Below, piece after piece: positions 11,535-21,783 of a stretch of DNA of 64,000 bases. The stretch comes from Liopterus haemorrhoidalis (Eukaryota; Arthropoda; Insecta; Coleoptera; Dytiscidae): assembly GCA_963971575.1 (NCBI GenBank), contig OZ020620.1, positions 40,772,924 to 40,836,923 on the forward strand. The letters are read 5' to 3'. The stretch's first letter is position 1, and every line of letters begins with the position of its first letter. The notes beneath the pieces are model-generated. The model ran no database searches. It saw only the letters and a list, made by a program, of their open reading frames with translations, and was not told the DNA's origin. The translations under genes and the position numbers were made by a program.

Positions 11535-11624
11535 ATGGCGTCAGCTAGAAGATATTCTATGATTTTGTGCTGGTTATATAATTTCTTGAAATTTTGTTTC
11601 CGTCTGATTGGACAAAAATTTAAG
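11535..11624 (+). CDS. Possible first coding exon of an unidentified host gene
   Basis: ATG at 11535 sits in a strong insect start context (GACAAATGGC). Exactly 30 codons follow before AAG|GTATTT, a plausible 5' splice site that leaves the frame in phase 0. The peptide begins MASARRYSMILCWLYNFLKF and goes on to a Lys-rich end. It has a central hydrophobic, aromatic, Cys-containing stretch (residues 9-25), as in a signal anchor or a membrane-proximal N-terminus. Reading on past the splice site meets a stop after eight more codons. I do not recognise the family. No downstream exon was identified; the gap at 12423 and later TE insertions may hide it. Chance is a real alternative for so short a frame. 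Confidence 0.3.
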
Positions 11625-12422
11625 GTATTTTATTTTCATGTTTTACTATAATTACAAGAGTATATAATATACATAGATTTAGATCAATGCAAGGCTACAA
11701 AATGATTGAAAAAATTGGTGAGAGCTGTTTTTGAAGTCCTTGTAATAAATGTCTGTTCTCTAGGATTTGAAGAAGGATATTCTAACCCCTAGCAAATATT
11801 ATCCTTATTTGCTGCTGCCCTGAAAAATTCCTAATATACATTCAAACCAGTTTAGTACGTTTAGGCAGATGTTTTGCTTCCTATTTGGTCGTGATTTTAA
11901 ATCTTCATCAAACTACTTAAATATTCGACTTATACACTAATTAGTAGACAATTATAATACTTAAATAACAAATACCAGTAATCACTACACTTATACCACA
12001 GTTAACTGTTCCAGGTATTATGTAATCCAGACTAGTCCATGTATTCAATTAACTAAATAACTCAATCACCGTACTGAATTATAATAACTCAGTATCTCCA
12101 CTTGAGTTCAATTTGTCGAACTCTACTCTCAAGGTGAATGCATGAAACTGATTTATTGACGATCTTGACCTGTGTTACTACTACGCTACGTCGGTTGGCT
12201 AATTTGTTATTTTGCCATTTTTTTTATATATATTTTATAATTTTATGACCACGTAGCCTTGATATCTATGATCGGCGGTTTAAAAACAGAGAACTTACCT
12301 TCTCTGCCCCTTATATGCGTATCTAGGTGTTGAGCCACGTCATACTAGAGACAAGTGGCTTTGGCGATATGCAGACGTAGAAATTACGCCAGATCTAGTG
12401 TCCACACAATGCGGAGTGACCC
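11625..12422. other. Unassigned stretch before the assembly gap
   Basis: No gene or repeat family recognised. The last bases before the gap (GCGGAGTGACCC) are G+C richer and may be the edge of a family C element. Confidence 0.35.
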
Positions 12423-12622
12423 NNNNNNNNNNNNNNNNNNNNNNNNNNNNNNNNNNNNNNNNNNNNNNNNNNNNNNNNNNNNNNNNNNNNNNNNNNNNNN
12501 NNNNNNNNNNNNNNNNNNNNNNNNNNNNNNNNNNNNNNNNNNNNNNNNNNNNNNNNNNNNNNNNNNNNNNNNNNNNNNNNNNNNNNNNNNNNNNNNNNNN
12601 NNNNNNNNNNNNNNNNNNNNNN
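12423..12622. other. Assembly gap, 200 N
   Basis: There are exactly 200 consecutive N. Apparent reading frames crossing it are artefacts. Family C sequence directly follows, so collapse or failure to assemble a repeat is a likely cause. Confidence 0.99.
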
Positions 12623-12791
12623 AAGAGCAAAAAAAAAGGTCTTTACCTCCCAAATCCAAGTGAAGAGCAAAAAAAAGGTCCTCACCTTCCAAATCCAAAA
12701 TGCGGTACAAAATATTAAAATGCGGGACTTTTGCGGGACGCATCTTAATGCGGGACAAAATGTAAAAATGCGGGACGAATGGTCACCCTAT
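12623..12791. mobile_element. Family C hAT-like MITE, right part
   Basis: Repeated AAGAGCAAAAAAAAGGTC and ACCTCCCAAAT units lead into AAAATGCGGGAC and end with GAATGGTCACCCTA, the inverted counterpart of the family C left end TAGGGTGACCATT. The other copies (14304-14507 and 59734-59948) show the full structure. The left part is lost in the gap. Confidence 0.75.
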
Positions 12792-13220
12792 AAATACATA
12801 TTTATTTATATTTTTCGCGGGATATATTTTTGAAGTCTCAATATTTTTCTTACTTATGTTCAGTTCTCTAAATCAGTCGCTTGTCCACAATTTGTACCGA
12901 ACGAACAGACTCGTGTGAAGGTTATACCGAAGTCAGATTTCCACTTTATCTTATCTGAATCGAGTAATTAGTTGTTTAAAACAGTTTTATCATTTGAATG
13001 GGCGAATGTTTTAGTCGATTTAGTGTCAGGGGGAAAAAGGATCAACTCTCCCCTTCATGTAATGCGTTTGAGCATATTTGGAAAGTGATGTATTTTCACT
13101 TGAACAATAACGGCCCCTATCAAGAGTAGGCAATCTTAAAAAAATGTTTAATTATACCAAAAAAAAATTATAAATAAAAAATGCCAATATTGTTTACAAT
13201 CAAGTCATTTAAAAATTAAC

Positions 13221-13420
13221 TACTGTTGTGGTTAACCAATTTTATCTTCAACTCTCCGAGTAGCACCGTGTAATCTGTTGGTCCTGGAAGCCACCCACCC
13301 CTTGGCTGCGCCACTGGTTGTGTTTAACAAATTTTATCTTCAACTCCCCGAGCAGCACCGTGTAACCTGCTGGTCCTGGGAGGGGCCCAGCCCCCCCCCC
13401 CCCATGGCTGCGCTACTGTA
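13221..13420 (+). repeat. Tandem duplication, 92-bp period
   Basis: TTTATCTTCAACTC occurs at 13241 and 13333. Each copy is followed by GAGCAGCACCGTGTAACCTG-like sequence, GGTCCTGG and a C-rich run, and then GGCTGCGC(C/T)ACTG. Two copies are present. The CCACTG ending resembles a hAT terminus. A 14-C run at 13390-13403 is a mononucleotide tract. Confidence 0.75.
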
Positions 13421-13485
13421 CTGGAATATGACTATGGATAAGTGTGGTGTTATTACACGTTAAGGGTGAGTATGAATATACTTTT

Positions 13486-13511
13486 AACTATATTATTATT
13501 ATTATTATTAT
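13486..13511. repeat. (ATT)n microsatellite
   Basis: A short run of ATT trinucleotides at 13490-13511. A similar TTA/ATT run occurs at 15655-15677. Confidence 0.8.
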
Positions 13512-14085
13512 TAACTTGTTGATACCCTACACGTGTACACTGTAAAACCCTGCGGCCAATAAATATCAAACGTACCATTTTGATCATTAATTATGAACAA
13601 TTGGAACAAAATTTTGTATTTGCAATGAAATAACAAGTAATTTTCATCTTTAAAAGTTTCAAAATAATCGTTGAAACATTGAAACAGTCTCCTTTTAACA
13701 TTGTGACATTTGTTTTTATCGTATCACTCTTTAACAAATACTAAACGCCTTGAGCTCTATCTAATTGGTGTCTGTTTAACGGGAACGTGATGCTGGTTGC
13801 CTATAAACATTAATCAGTAAGGGACGGCAACTTTGTGATACCAGGACATTTTACTTCTTTCTTCCTTGCAGCACTCAATTGTTTCATTCAAACAATTCTT
13901 TTATTTTTGGATATACTGTTTTATTTATATTGTATTTTTTCCAAGAATTAATTAAATGTGTTTTTAAATGGAAATATTACAGAAGAAAAATGTAATTTTG
14001 TTACTTACAAACACTGCTTATAATTATTTTTATCATCAAGTAATGCTTTTATTAAAAATATCTGATGTAATAAACGGGTAAATAA

Positions 14086-14131
14086 AATGTATTCAAAATG
14101 AAGTAGAGGTCAACTTCATTTTGAATACATT
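14086..14131. repeat. Perfect 19-bp inverted repeat (hairpin)
   Basis: AATGTATTCAAAATGAAGT (14086-14104) is followed after 8 bp by its exact reverse complement (14113-14131). No element ends were found around it. Confidence 0.85.
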
Positions 14132-14303
14132 ATTTTGACATAATAAATAAAGAACAGATTTTTCATTTCCTAATGGATTTACTCTATATTTTAAATATAC
14201 AAAAAAAATATATAAAAAGTTTGTATAATATACAGAGTGTCCAAAATAACTTATTAAATATGGGGATCTCGAGAACAGTAAGAGATAAAAGGTCGGTTAA
14301 ATT

Positions 14304-14507
14304 TAGGGTGACCATTTTCTTGGAGACGGCAATGCGGGACGGAGCAAAAAAAAGGTCGGCACTTCCGAAATATAAGTGAAGAGCAAACAAAAAAAAGGTC
14401 CTCACCTCCCAAATATAAGTAAAGAGCAAAAAAAAGGTCTTCACCTCCCAAATATAAGTACAGAGCAAAATTCGGCCCTGGGGACACCAAATCAAAATGC
14501 GGGACGA
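14304..14507. mobile_element. Family C hAT-like MITE, right end truncated
   Basis: The left end is TAGGGTGACCATTTTC. The body holds three AGAGCAAA(A)n-GGTC units separated by CTCCCAAATATAAGT. It stops at GCGGGACGA, where the complete copies continue into ATGGTCACCCTA. The bases that follow, ATTAAGCT, are unrelated, so the right terminus is missing. Confidence 0.75.
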
Positions 14508-14570
14508 ATTAAGCTAATGTTGCCGTATTAAGGGTCCATTTTAACGATGTCTTTCTTCTCCTAAAAAAAT

Positions 14571-15616
14571 ACATATGAGGTGTGTAAATTAAATAACCGG
14601 ACTGGCAACATAGCGTTAGATCTGATAACATTTGGGACGCGGGACTTGGAGGGGTGGCAGGTGAACATGCGATACACCTTCAGTACAAGTTTGAATTCGC
14701 TATAGTAATTTTGTTGTCCATAGCGATTTTTTTCGTGAAACAGTGTTTTTAAAGCGTTCTAAAAATGAGTGTCATTCATTTCGAGCAACGGTGTGCTATC
14801 AGGTTTTGTTTCAGACTTGGGCAAAGTGCAACGGAAACTTTTGCAAAACTTGGTTTTTGGTGGTTTAAGGCATTTTCAGAAGAAAGAGAGTTGATTGAAC
14901 ATGAATCAAGCAGCGGAAGGCCTTCATCTTCAAGAACCGATGAAAATGTCCACAGAATCCGGGATCTTGTGCGTTCAGATCGACGGTTGGCAGTCAAAAT
15001 GACCGGGGAAGAGTTGTATTTGACTCACACTACCGTTCATCAGATTTTGACCAATAAATTGGGGATGAGAAAAATCTGCGCAAAAATGGTTACAAAAAAC
15101 CTTTCACAGGACCAAAAGGACATCAGGAGGCAAAAGTGTCTTGACTTTTTGGAATCGATTGAAAATTACAACAATGCGCCTTGTCACACAGCAATTTAAA
15201 AACGAGTTTTTAGCCAGTAAAAACATTCCTGTGGCTCCTCAGCCTCCTTATTCGCTTGACTTGAGTCCTTGTGAATTTTTCCTCTTCCCAAGATTGAAAA
15301 ATCACCTCAAGGGACGTCATTTTGGGACACTCGAAAACATTCAAACGTCCAGCTGAAATCTATTTCAGTATCCGAGTTGCAGCACTGCTATGAGGATTGG
15401 AAGAACCGTCTCCAGCGCTGTATGGCTTCCCAAGGCAGTTATTTTGAGGGAAACAATATTGAATTGTAATTCTACTCGAATAAAAAAATAAATAAATAAA
15501 TAAAATCAATCCGGTTATTTAATTTATCCGATCATTCTGACTGTCAACCGACGATATAAACCCACGAAGATCAAACGCTATGTTACCAGTCCGGTTACTT
15601 AATTTACTCAGCTTGT
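14571..15616 (+). mobile_element. Mariner element, internally deleted, about 1.05 kb
   Basis: Inverted ends of about 36 bp share GTAAATTAA(A/G)TAACCGGACTGG and the inner phrase AACATAGCGTT (14581-14616 and 15574-15609). A second inverted copy of the outer part (CCGGTTATTTAATTTA at 15511-15526) lies just inside the right end, giving a doubled right terminus. A broken transposase fills the interior. Confidence 0.8.
14765..15470 (+). pseudogene. Mariner transposase, internally deleted
   Basis: ATG 14765 opens 145 codons. They hold an N-terminal helix-turn-helix region, a Gly-Arg-Pro-Ser linker, a second helix-turn-helix with EELYLTHTTVHQILT, and GMRKICAKMV. At LDFLESIEN the frame jumps to YNNAPCHTA, the second catalytic block, so about 80 residues with the first catalytic Asp are gone. 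A frameshift follows. The next frame gives PYSLDLSPCEFFLF, where the third catalytic Asp is Glu, and then RLKNHLKGRHFGTLENIQ. The protein could not be active. An intact mariner transposase would have about 345 residues. DD34D mariners of this lineage are often annotated SETMAR-like in insects. Confidence 0.85.
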
Positions 15617-15618
15617 AT

Positions 15619-15718
15619 TTCTATAACAAATCTTTTTTTCTATTCTAATAATAAATATTATTATTATTATTATTATTACAACTAAGAGCAGAAGTCATAA
15701 GACTTGTATAGCTCTAAA
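15619..15718. repeat. AT-rich flank with TTA/ATT run
   Basis: An (ATT)n tract at 15655-15677 separates the mariner from the next element. Nothing coding is present. Confidence 0.5.
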
Positions 15719-16330
15719 TACTGTACAATAGGGGATAGGCATGATTTTTTAAATTTTTTTTATTATATTCCTCTTGTTGCATATAAACATAAAAACAGTT
15801 TTTATTTATTTTTTTTGTAATTTGAAGGCTTAAAAAAATCATAAATGTATGTAGCGCGCTAGAACGACGTGTGACGTCATACCCCTTCTAACTGACGCAT
15901 GACACTACTAGCTTAGCGGCGTACATAGTCTGTTCTGAACTTATTTGTTTGTATAACTTTTATAGAAAACCACGAGTGACGTCATACCCTACATAAGTGT
16001 ACTGCGTACAGCCTACCCAGTGTACGGCGTACACAGTCTGTCGTGAACTTATTTGCTTGTATAACTTTTATAGATTGTGTAAAGTTAGAGTGATTTTAAT
16101 TAAAATAAAGTTTAATTCTATAAAAACAATTTATACATGTTTACCGAATTAAATTTTATATTAAAATAGATAACTTATATTGCAGTATTTCAATTATGCC
16201 TCTAACGTTTTGTAACTTCATGTAAACAATGTAGTAAAATTCTGACATCTAAATTACATAAATATTTACATTTTACAGAGTTGCAGCGTTTGTTTACATA
16301 AAGTTATAGAATATAAAGTAAAAATTACTT

Positions 16331-17194
16331 ACAGGTGTGCTTCAGTGATGGGCGCGTAAGTTACATGATGTAAGTTACCTCATTGTTGACGCGTAAACAA
16401 TTGATGTAAAGTAAACACAAAAATCTTGTAAACAATGTAAACAATGATTTAGACATGCGCATTTGTTTTGAATTACAGAACTTCATTATCAATACATTTT
16501 TATAAATAATAAAATTTTAATGAAACGATTTTAAATGAAAAAGTAAGTATATAAAATTAAGCCAAAGACAAGCCAATATACATATTAATAAAAATCGAAT
16601 TTGCATCATTATACAGGTGTTACATACAAATTAGTAAATATGAATATGAAAAATAAAAAACTTTTTTCTTTAAAAAATCCAGTCTAATTTTTTTAATAAC
16701 AAAATACATTAAATTTCACCTTTAAGAAAATTAGCCTGTATTTTTTAATAACGAAAAGATTCATTGCAAATTTTGCATAACGCCCTATATTTTCTTTCAT
16801 TTTCTTTAATTAAAACAAAACCTAGTTCTTCAGAACTATTCCTTCGGTTTCTTCCCACCATTTTTTTAATAAACTTATTGTTTTGAACTGAATATACTTG
16901 TTCATTAACTCTCTATTATTTGTATTAAATAACTAAAACTAACCTCATTATTTGACAGTTTACAAAGTTTACATTGTTTACATTGTTGACAAGTTTACCA
17001 ATTGTTTACATAAGTTTACACGTAAACGTAAATAATTAAAGTTTACGTGTAAACTCCCATCACTGGTCTGCTTTGACACCACGTATTTCTTCAGCACTGT
17101 AGCATTCATTATTTTTCATATATTCCATGAGCATAAATGCATCAATGTTGGGTAAATTATCACTCTGAGCCCTAACAAAATCTTTATCTGCCAT
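16331..17194 (-). pseudogene. First exon of an unidentified element gene, split by a hAT insertion
   Basis: Minus-strand ATG at 17194-17192 begins MADKDFVRAQSDNLPNIDAF and continues with MLMEYMKNNECYSAEEIRGV to about 17066. There the hAT copy 16343-17065 interrupts it. On the far side of the hAT the reading resumes for a few bases and meets CCT|GTAAGT at 16332, a consensus splice donor. The original exon was therefore about 131 nt (43 codons plus two bases). From memory this N-terminus resembles arthropod proteins that combine a SWIM zinc finger with a YqaJ-type nuclease. I cannot verify that and give it low weight. No downstream exon remains between 15723 and 16330. Confidence 0.45.
16343..17065. 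mobile_element. hAT non-autonomous element, 723 bp
   Basis: It has CAGTGATGGG at the left and CCCATCACTG at the right, with repeated GTTTACACGTAAAC-like subterminal motifs on both sides. The flanks are GTGTGCTT (16335-16342) and GTCTGCTT (17066-17073), a 7/8 match to an 8-bp TSD. On the minus strand around 16770 a short ALCKICNE segment may be the Cys-x2-Cys of a BED finger, consistent with a decayed hAT transposase, but the rest is unreadable. Confidence 0.8.
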
Positions 17195-17953
17195 TTTAAT
17201 AATAAATGCGTGAAAAATTGTTTAAATACAAATACAAAACTCTCGAACAATACAATATACACACGTGTAAAGATTATGTTGTAGCTGTATCTGTGACGTG
17301 AAACCCCTATCGTTTGATGTCATACTCAGTCGTTTTTACTCGGCAACCTTCGCTCCGTGGTCGGCTTATTTCAAATTTACAATATTTTAATTCAAAAATT
17401 TGGCTAGAATATTAATTAAAATGTAATTTTTGTTTTGTTAGGTGACATAACTAACATTAACATATCAAAATAATGTAGTTTTAAGGAAATACAAATTTTA
17501 TGCGTATCCCCTATTCTACAGCGATTATTTTCGTACAAGACTCATTTAGTCTTGCCAAGAACTAAGTAAATTGACTTGACACCCTTTCTCTTGTCATCAC
17601 ATATATGTACCTACGAAACCCTGAAATATGTTATAGTTTTCACAACACATCAATTTTTATATTACCATCTCATTTTGTTTTATGAAATTTCTCTTACGTA
17701 AAAGTACACTTCAATTTTAATAAAGGTAGAGCAGTTCTAATTTTAAAAGGAAACCTTACAAAATTAAAACAAGCATAATTTTAATTAAAGAAAATAAAAA
17801 TATGATGTAGAATAGCTTTTTCACAAAATTAATATGGTATTTATATGGCTTAGGAAACTTAGTTTATCATTCACTTTGAAAATTAAAAAATATTCCTGTT
17901 GTACATGTAATAATTGAAAACTGGTCTTGTTTGCACGATTCTGCTGACAGTAA

Positions 17954-18390
17954 TACGAGGTCTATTCAAAAAGTATCGCGAATTTTGAATTTCCGCCGGT
18001 TACGTATATTCGATTTTCGATTTTTTTGTGGCTTTATGTTCGTACTCATGTCTCTCACTTATGCCGACAAGTTCGGCCATTTTGAATGTTCAGTTAATTT
18101 TTGACAGTTTCTTTGCTTGCACGTGTTTTGGCTCGTCTTCGATTTTTGCTTATACCAAAAAATGGATCCAAGAATCTGTATCAAATTTTGTGTGAAAATC
18201 AAAATTAAGTGCGCGGACGCCTTCCGAATGTTGACTGTGGCATATGGTGAAGCTAGCTTGGACCGAAGCAACGTTTATCGGTGGTACTAAATGTTCTTAG
18301 AAGTCCGAGAAGATGTGAACGACGAAGAGCGTGCCGGACGCCCGAGCACGTCAACAACAGACGAAAACAAAAGAAAATTAAAATATCTTT
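17954..18390 (+). pseudogene. Mariner 5' fragment
   Basis: It starts with a mariner-type terminus CGAGGTCTATTCAAAAAGTA. About 200 bp later comes ATGGATCCAAGAATCTGTA, opening a frame with CIKFCVKIKIKCADAFRML, VAYGEASLDRSNVYRWY, a stop, then EVREDVNDEERAGRPSTST. These are the first helix-turn-helix and linker of a mariner transposase of the group often called FLJ37770-like. Homology ends near 18385. The catalytic domain and right end are absent. Confidence 0.8.
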
Positions 18391-18953
18391 AAGCATCTTG
18401 TGGCTCCATTGAAATTTTATTTTACAGTATTTATGGTATTAAGACTAAATAGTTTTTATTTGACTTAATAATTATTTAAGCAAATAATCCTGGTTTTTAA
18501 AATTGTCAAGGAGCTTTGAAAAGATTTCATTTAAAGGTTTTTTAGTTTATAAGTACAGTAAATAACTACTTTATATTTTTTCTTTTTATCTGAGGAATTT
18601 GTCCAATAAAGACAAGATGTACTTTCATCGTTTTTCAAGTTCTAAGGCAAGATTTATTACTCAGAGCCATCTCTACTCTTTCGTATCAACTACCTGAAAA
18701 ATAACTTCTAGTGATAGTTTAATATACTATGTTTGCAGGAAGGATATTTATATTTGAAGAACATCATAGATTTATATCAGGTAACTAGAACATCAAAATG
18801 TTATTTAATATTACTGCTGTTATACATTCTGACATTAGTGATTCCGAAAGTGTAAGCCACGAAACCGCGGGCCAATACTGGCGAAACAGAGAAGTTGCAA
18901 TGAAATTTATATTAAAAATGTCTCCATTCCCTGCCAAACAATAACATAATCCA
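18391..18953. other. Unassigned stretch
   Basis: No gene or repeat recognised between the mariner fragment and the TIR element at 18954. Confidence 0.4.
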
Positions 18954-19023
18954 CAGTATCCCAAACTTTTTGAGCCGCGGAGCACTTTTCACGAGAAGAA
19001 TTCATCACGGAGCACTATCGTTG

Positions 19024-19088
<65 letters not shown>

Positions 19089-19134
19089 CATATATAGCAA
19101 CACTAGTAGATCGCGGAGCACAGTTTGGGAAACG
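18954..19134. mobile_element. Small TIR element with a TA microsatellite core
   Basis: The left CCCAAACTTTTTGAGCCGCG and right GCGGAGCACAGTTTGGGA are inverted, and both arms contain GCGGAGCAC. The centre is (TA)n at about 19025-19081. The ends look hAT-like (CAGTRTCCCAAACT type), but no 8-bp TSD is visible. Confidence 0.5.
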
Positions 19135-19199
19135 TTTAAAAAGAACACCGAACATTATCTAGTTGATAATACGATATCTTTGTAAATATTGTCTTTTAA

Positions 19200-20067
19200 G
19201 GGGGGGGTATGGTATTTTTGATGATTTTTATTGGTTTATTCGATTGTATATATCTTCAAGAGTATCCCATTAAAATTTCAAGTTAATCGTAGCAAAATTG
19301 ACTGAGATATACTCATTTTAATACTAGTACCTATTATTTGTTTTTTCGCGCCTATCGTATGTATGTGGCGTTGTATCGCTTTTGTGCGCATGTGGCTTTA
19401 ATATCGATATCAGCTGCTTTATACTCTTAGAGAGGGAACGCGATAATTCTATGTAAGTAGAGGAAAATTTTTTATTATTTATTTAATAAAAAAACATTCT
19501 TTATTTTTAAACGCGTTTTCTGAAAAATAGCCTTTTTTGATGCGGTGTACATCATAACTCAAAAAATAATGAATGGATCTTTCTGAAATTTTGCACACTT
19601 CTTTATAAATCATTTTACTAGGTAGTGATGTTGAGTTTTTGCTTTTATTTTGAATATATTTTTTTTTTTATAACCATTTTTCCGATTACCAAACACGATT
19701 TTTTTTCGATTTTTTGACTTTAAAGTCGTACCAAAAATTTAAAACTCAATTTAATAAAAAAAAACTCGACGTCACTACCTGAAGAAACTTTTAAACTAAC
19801 CAAAACTTTTTGAATTATATGTTTCAGATGATTGTGTCACTAGATATCGTGTACACCGCAAATCAACTTTTTTTTTTTAAGTGTTTACTAAAAAATGACG
19901 CCAATGGCTCATTTTTCAATATTTTTCAATAAAAATTTAACGCAATACTCTTCAAGTGTTGTTCTTTAAGATAGACTTTCACCTATTTAGCTTACCTTTA
20001 CCAGATTTCCACAAATCGTTCTTAAAAATATGCTTAAAAAATGCAAAATAAACCATACCCCTCCCCC
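19200..20067. mobile_element. TTAA-flanked TIR element, 868 bp
   Basis: Ends GGGGGGGGTATGGT and ACCATACCCCTCCCCC form imperfect inverted repeats. TTAA occurs on both sides (19196-19199 and 20068-20071). A TTAA TSD points to piggyBac or Kolobok superfamilies. No transposase is encoded. The body contains several weakly mirrored blocks, including a GCGGTGTACA phrase in one half and its near inverse in the other. Confidence 0.75.
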
Positions 20068-20071
20068 TTAA

Positions 20072-20460
20072 TGACTCTAAATCTGGATATTTTGTTATCA
20101 CTGTAAGTAGACAGCCGTCTACTACATTATTATTTTGTTTTATGTTTTATTTCCATCTGAATTTTAACGAAAACATCACATTGTATTTTAAAAATACCTA
20201 GTGTTATAGACATTTTTAAAAATAAAAATGGATTTTAAACAACTTTTTATTCTTGTATTTTTGCTCTAAAATATACAGGAGAGTCAATTTCCGCACTTAT
20301 ATAAAATTCTATGTTAAACTGCGATGCTGGTCAAACTCCTTTGACTTGTGATAAGAATACCGCCTCGGAAGCAAACGTCGGTCAGCGCCAAGCCCAGCGT
20401 ACGTTGGCTGTGACTTGTGACTTGTTGCCCCTACACACAATCCGTGGAGATAGACAAGTA
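20072..20460. other. Unassigned stretch
   Basis: No gene recognised. The open frame at 20311-20514 runs into the mariner end and is not conserved with anything seen here. Confidence 0.4.
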
Positions 20461-21781
20461 CAAGGTGTCTCAAAAGAAATTTTATATTTAGTGGATCGAT
20501 TAAAAAAAAAGTAAGCCGTATATAGAAAAAATGTTTATTAATTATTAAAATACACTTTTTGGTGATTTATTTCTTAAAAATAATATCGTCTAAATGTAGA
20601 CCCTCGCGTTCTCGGCACTCATTTAATCGAACAGTAAAATTACTTATGACGTCTCGGCAGGTGGACTCAGGGATGGCTGCCATTTCGTGACGGATATTTT
20701 CTTTCAAATGCGCCAGTGAAGTCGGTTTATTGGCGTAAACTTTAGATTTAAGATAACCCCATAGGAAAAAGTCCATAGGGGTTAAATCTGGACTGCGTGG
20801 CGGCCAATTTATGTCACCTCTCCGGGAGATCAATTTGCCTGAGAAAATTTCACGAACACGTGGCAGAGACATATTGGACGTGTGTGAAATTGCTCCGTCC
20901 TGTTGGAACCATGTTCTTTGGTTATAGCCAGGAAAGTTTTGCAGTTCAGGTGCCAAGAAGTTGTCTAACATCTCCACATAACGCTCTGAATTCAACTGCA
21001 ATTCAATTGTAACTGCACGCCCCCTTTCGTCTTCAAAAAAGTAAGGGCCGATAATTCCTCGCGCCGACATCGCAGCCCATGCGGTCACTTTAGGCGAATG
21101 TAGGGGTTTCTGATTTTTGCGTTTCGGATTCGTTGCACTCCAGTAGCGGCAGTTCTGCTTATTTACGTGGCCATTAAGATGAAAATGAGCTTCATCCGAA
21201 AACAAAATGTTGATAAACGTTGAAAATCGCTCAATCACCTGATTTGCGAAATTAAGCCTCTGACTGGCATCTTGGGGCTTTAATTCTTGCACTAATTGAA
21301 TTTTGTAGGGGTGCAGCTTTAGGTCTTTGTGCATAATGCGATGTAATGATGATCTATGCACATTTAAAGCACTTGCGCGCTTCCGAATTGAAAGGTTCGG
21401 GTCGTCACGAACAGACTGATTAATATTCTCCACGTTTTCTACCGTTCTTGATGACCTAGGTCGCCCGGATTTCGATTTATCCAGCGTTGTACCAGTCTCT
21501 TCAAACTTTTTAACCCAATGTCGAATGAGAGGAATGCTTGGCGCATCATTTAAGTGGCGAAAACCTCGAATACTGCAGAATTTTCTACGCGCTACAGTCG
21601 CCGAATCACCGTTTTTGTAAAACTCTCGCACGCATAACGGCGGTCTGCTCCCGAGAAACGCTCCATAGCGACTAAATTCCCAAGAGCCAGGCTACCGATT
21701 GACATAACCCCCGCGCCCCTCGGATACGTTGCATTCACGCAGTAAGCTAAATAAATATAAAATTTCTTTTGAGACACCTTG
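20461..21781 (-). mobile_element. DD41D (rosa-type) mariner, copy 1, complete ends
   Basis: The 1321-bp element is flanked by TA on both sides. The terminal inverted repeats begin CAAGGTGTCTCAAAAGAAAT and are about 30 bp, near identical. The transposase lies on the minus strand and fills the element. Two further copies lie at 35165-36486 and 39612-40798. All three are very similar, so the family was active recently in this genome. Confidence 0.93.
20567..21666 (-). pseudogene. DD41D mariner transposase, near intact, one N-terminal frameshift
   Basis: The likely start is the Met of MERFSG at 21666. A single missing base near 21640, compared with the other two copies, breaks the frame. From 21631 onward 354 codons are open. 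Visible parts in that frame: helix-turn-helix with ATVARRKFCSIRGF (residues 11-24), GRPRSSRT linker (56-63), second helix-turn-helix with ALNVHRSSLHRIM (88-100), FSDEAHFHLNG (first Asp, residue 146), WFQQDGA (second Asp, 245) and SPDLTPMDFFLWG (third Asp, 287). There are 41 residues between the second and third Asp, the DD41D spacing of the rosa/visitor group. Compared with copy 2 it has four extra residues in the VTIELQLNSE region. With one base lost it is a pseudogene, but it is only one step from an open frame. Confidence 0.9.
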
Positions 21782-21783
21782 TA

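Larger units (their letters stand above)
15723..17518 (-). mobile_element. Unclassified element with ATAGGGGATA ends, carrying a spliced first exon
   Basis: The left end reads CTGTACAATAGGGGATAGG and the right end gives the inverted counterpart CTGTAGAATAGGGGATACG (on the minus strand), so the element has terminal inverted repeats of about 22 bp. Inside the right end, on the minus strand, lies a start codon with a coding exon and a consensus 5' splice site. A 723-bp hAT copy is inserted in that exon. Two TGACGTCA (CRE-type) octamers occur at about 15872 and 15978. The TSD is not clear. It is probably a deletion derivative of a larger DNA transposon or a captured gene fragment. Confidence 0.55.

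Noticed and set aside
12340..12758. Several open frames across the N run
   Set aside because: They exist only because unknown bases contain no stops. The flanks are family C repeat.
16343..17065. Functional BED-finger protein in the hAT
   Set aside because: Only a Cys-x2-Cys fragment is visible, without the following His residues or an open frame.
20311..20514. 67-codon frame as a small gene
   Set aside because: Its end lies within the mariner terminus, so it is a chance fusion.
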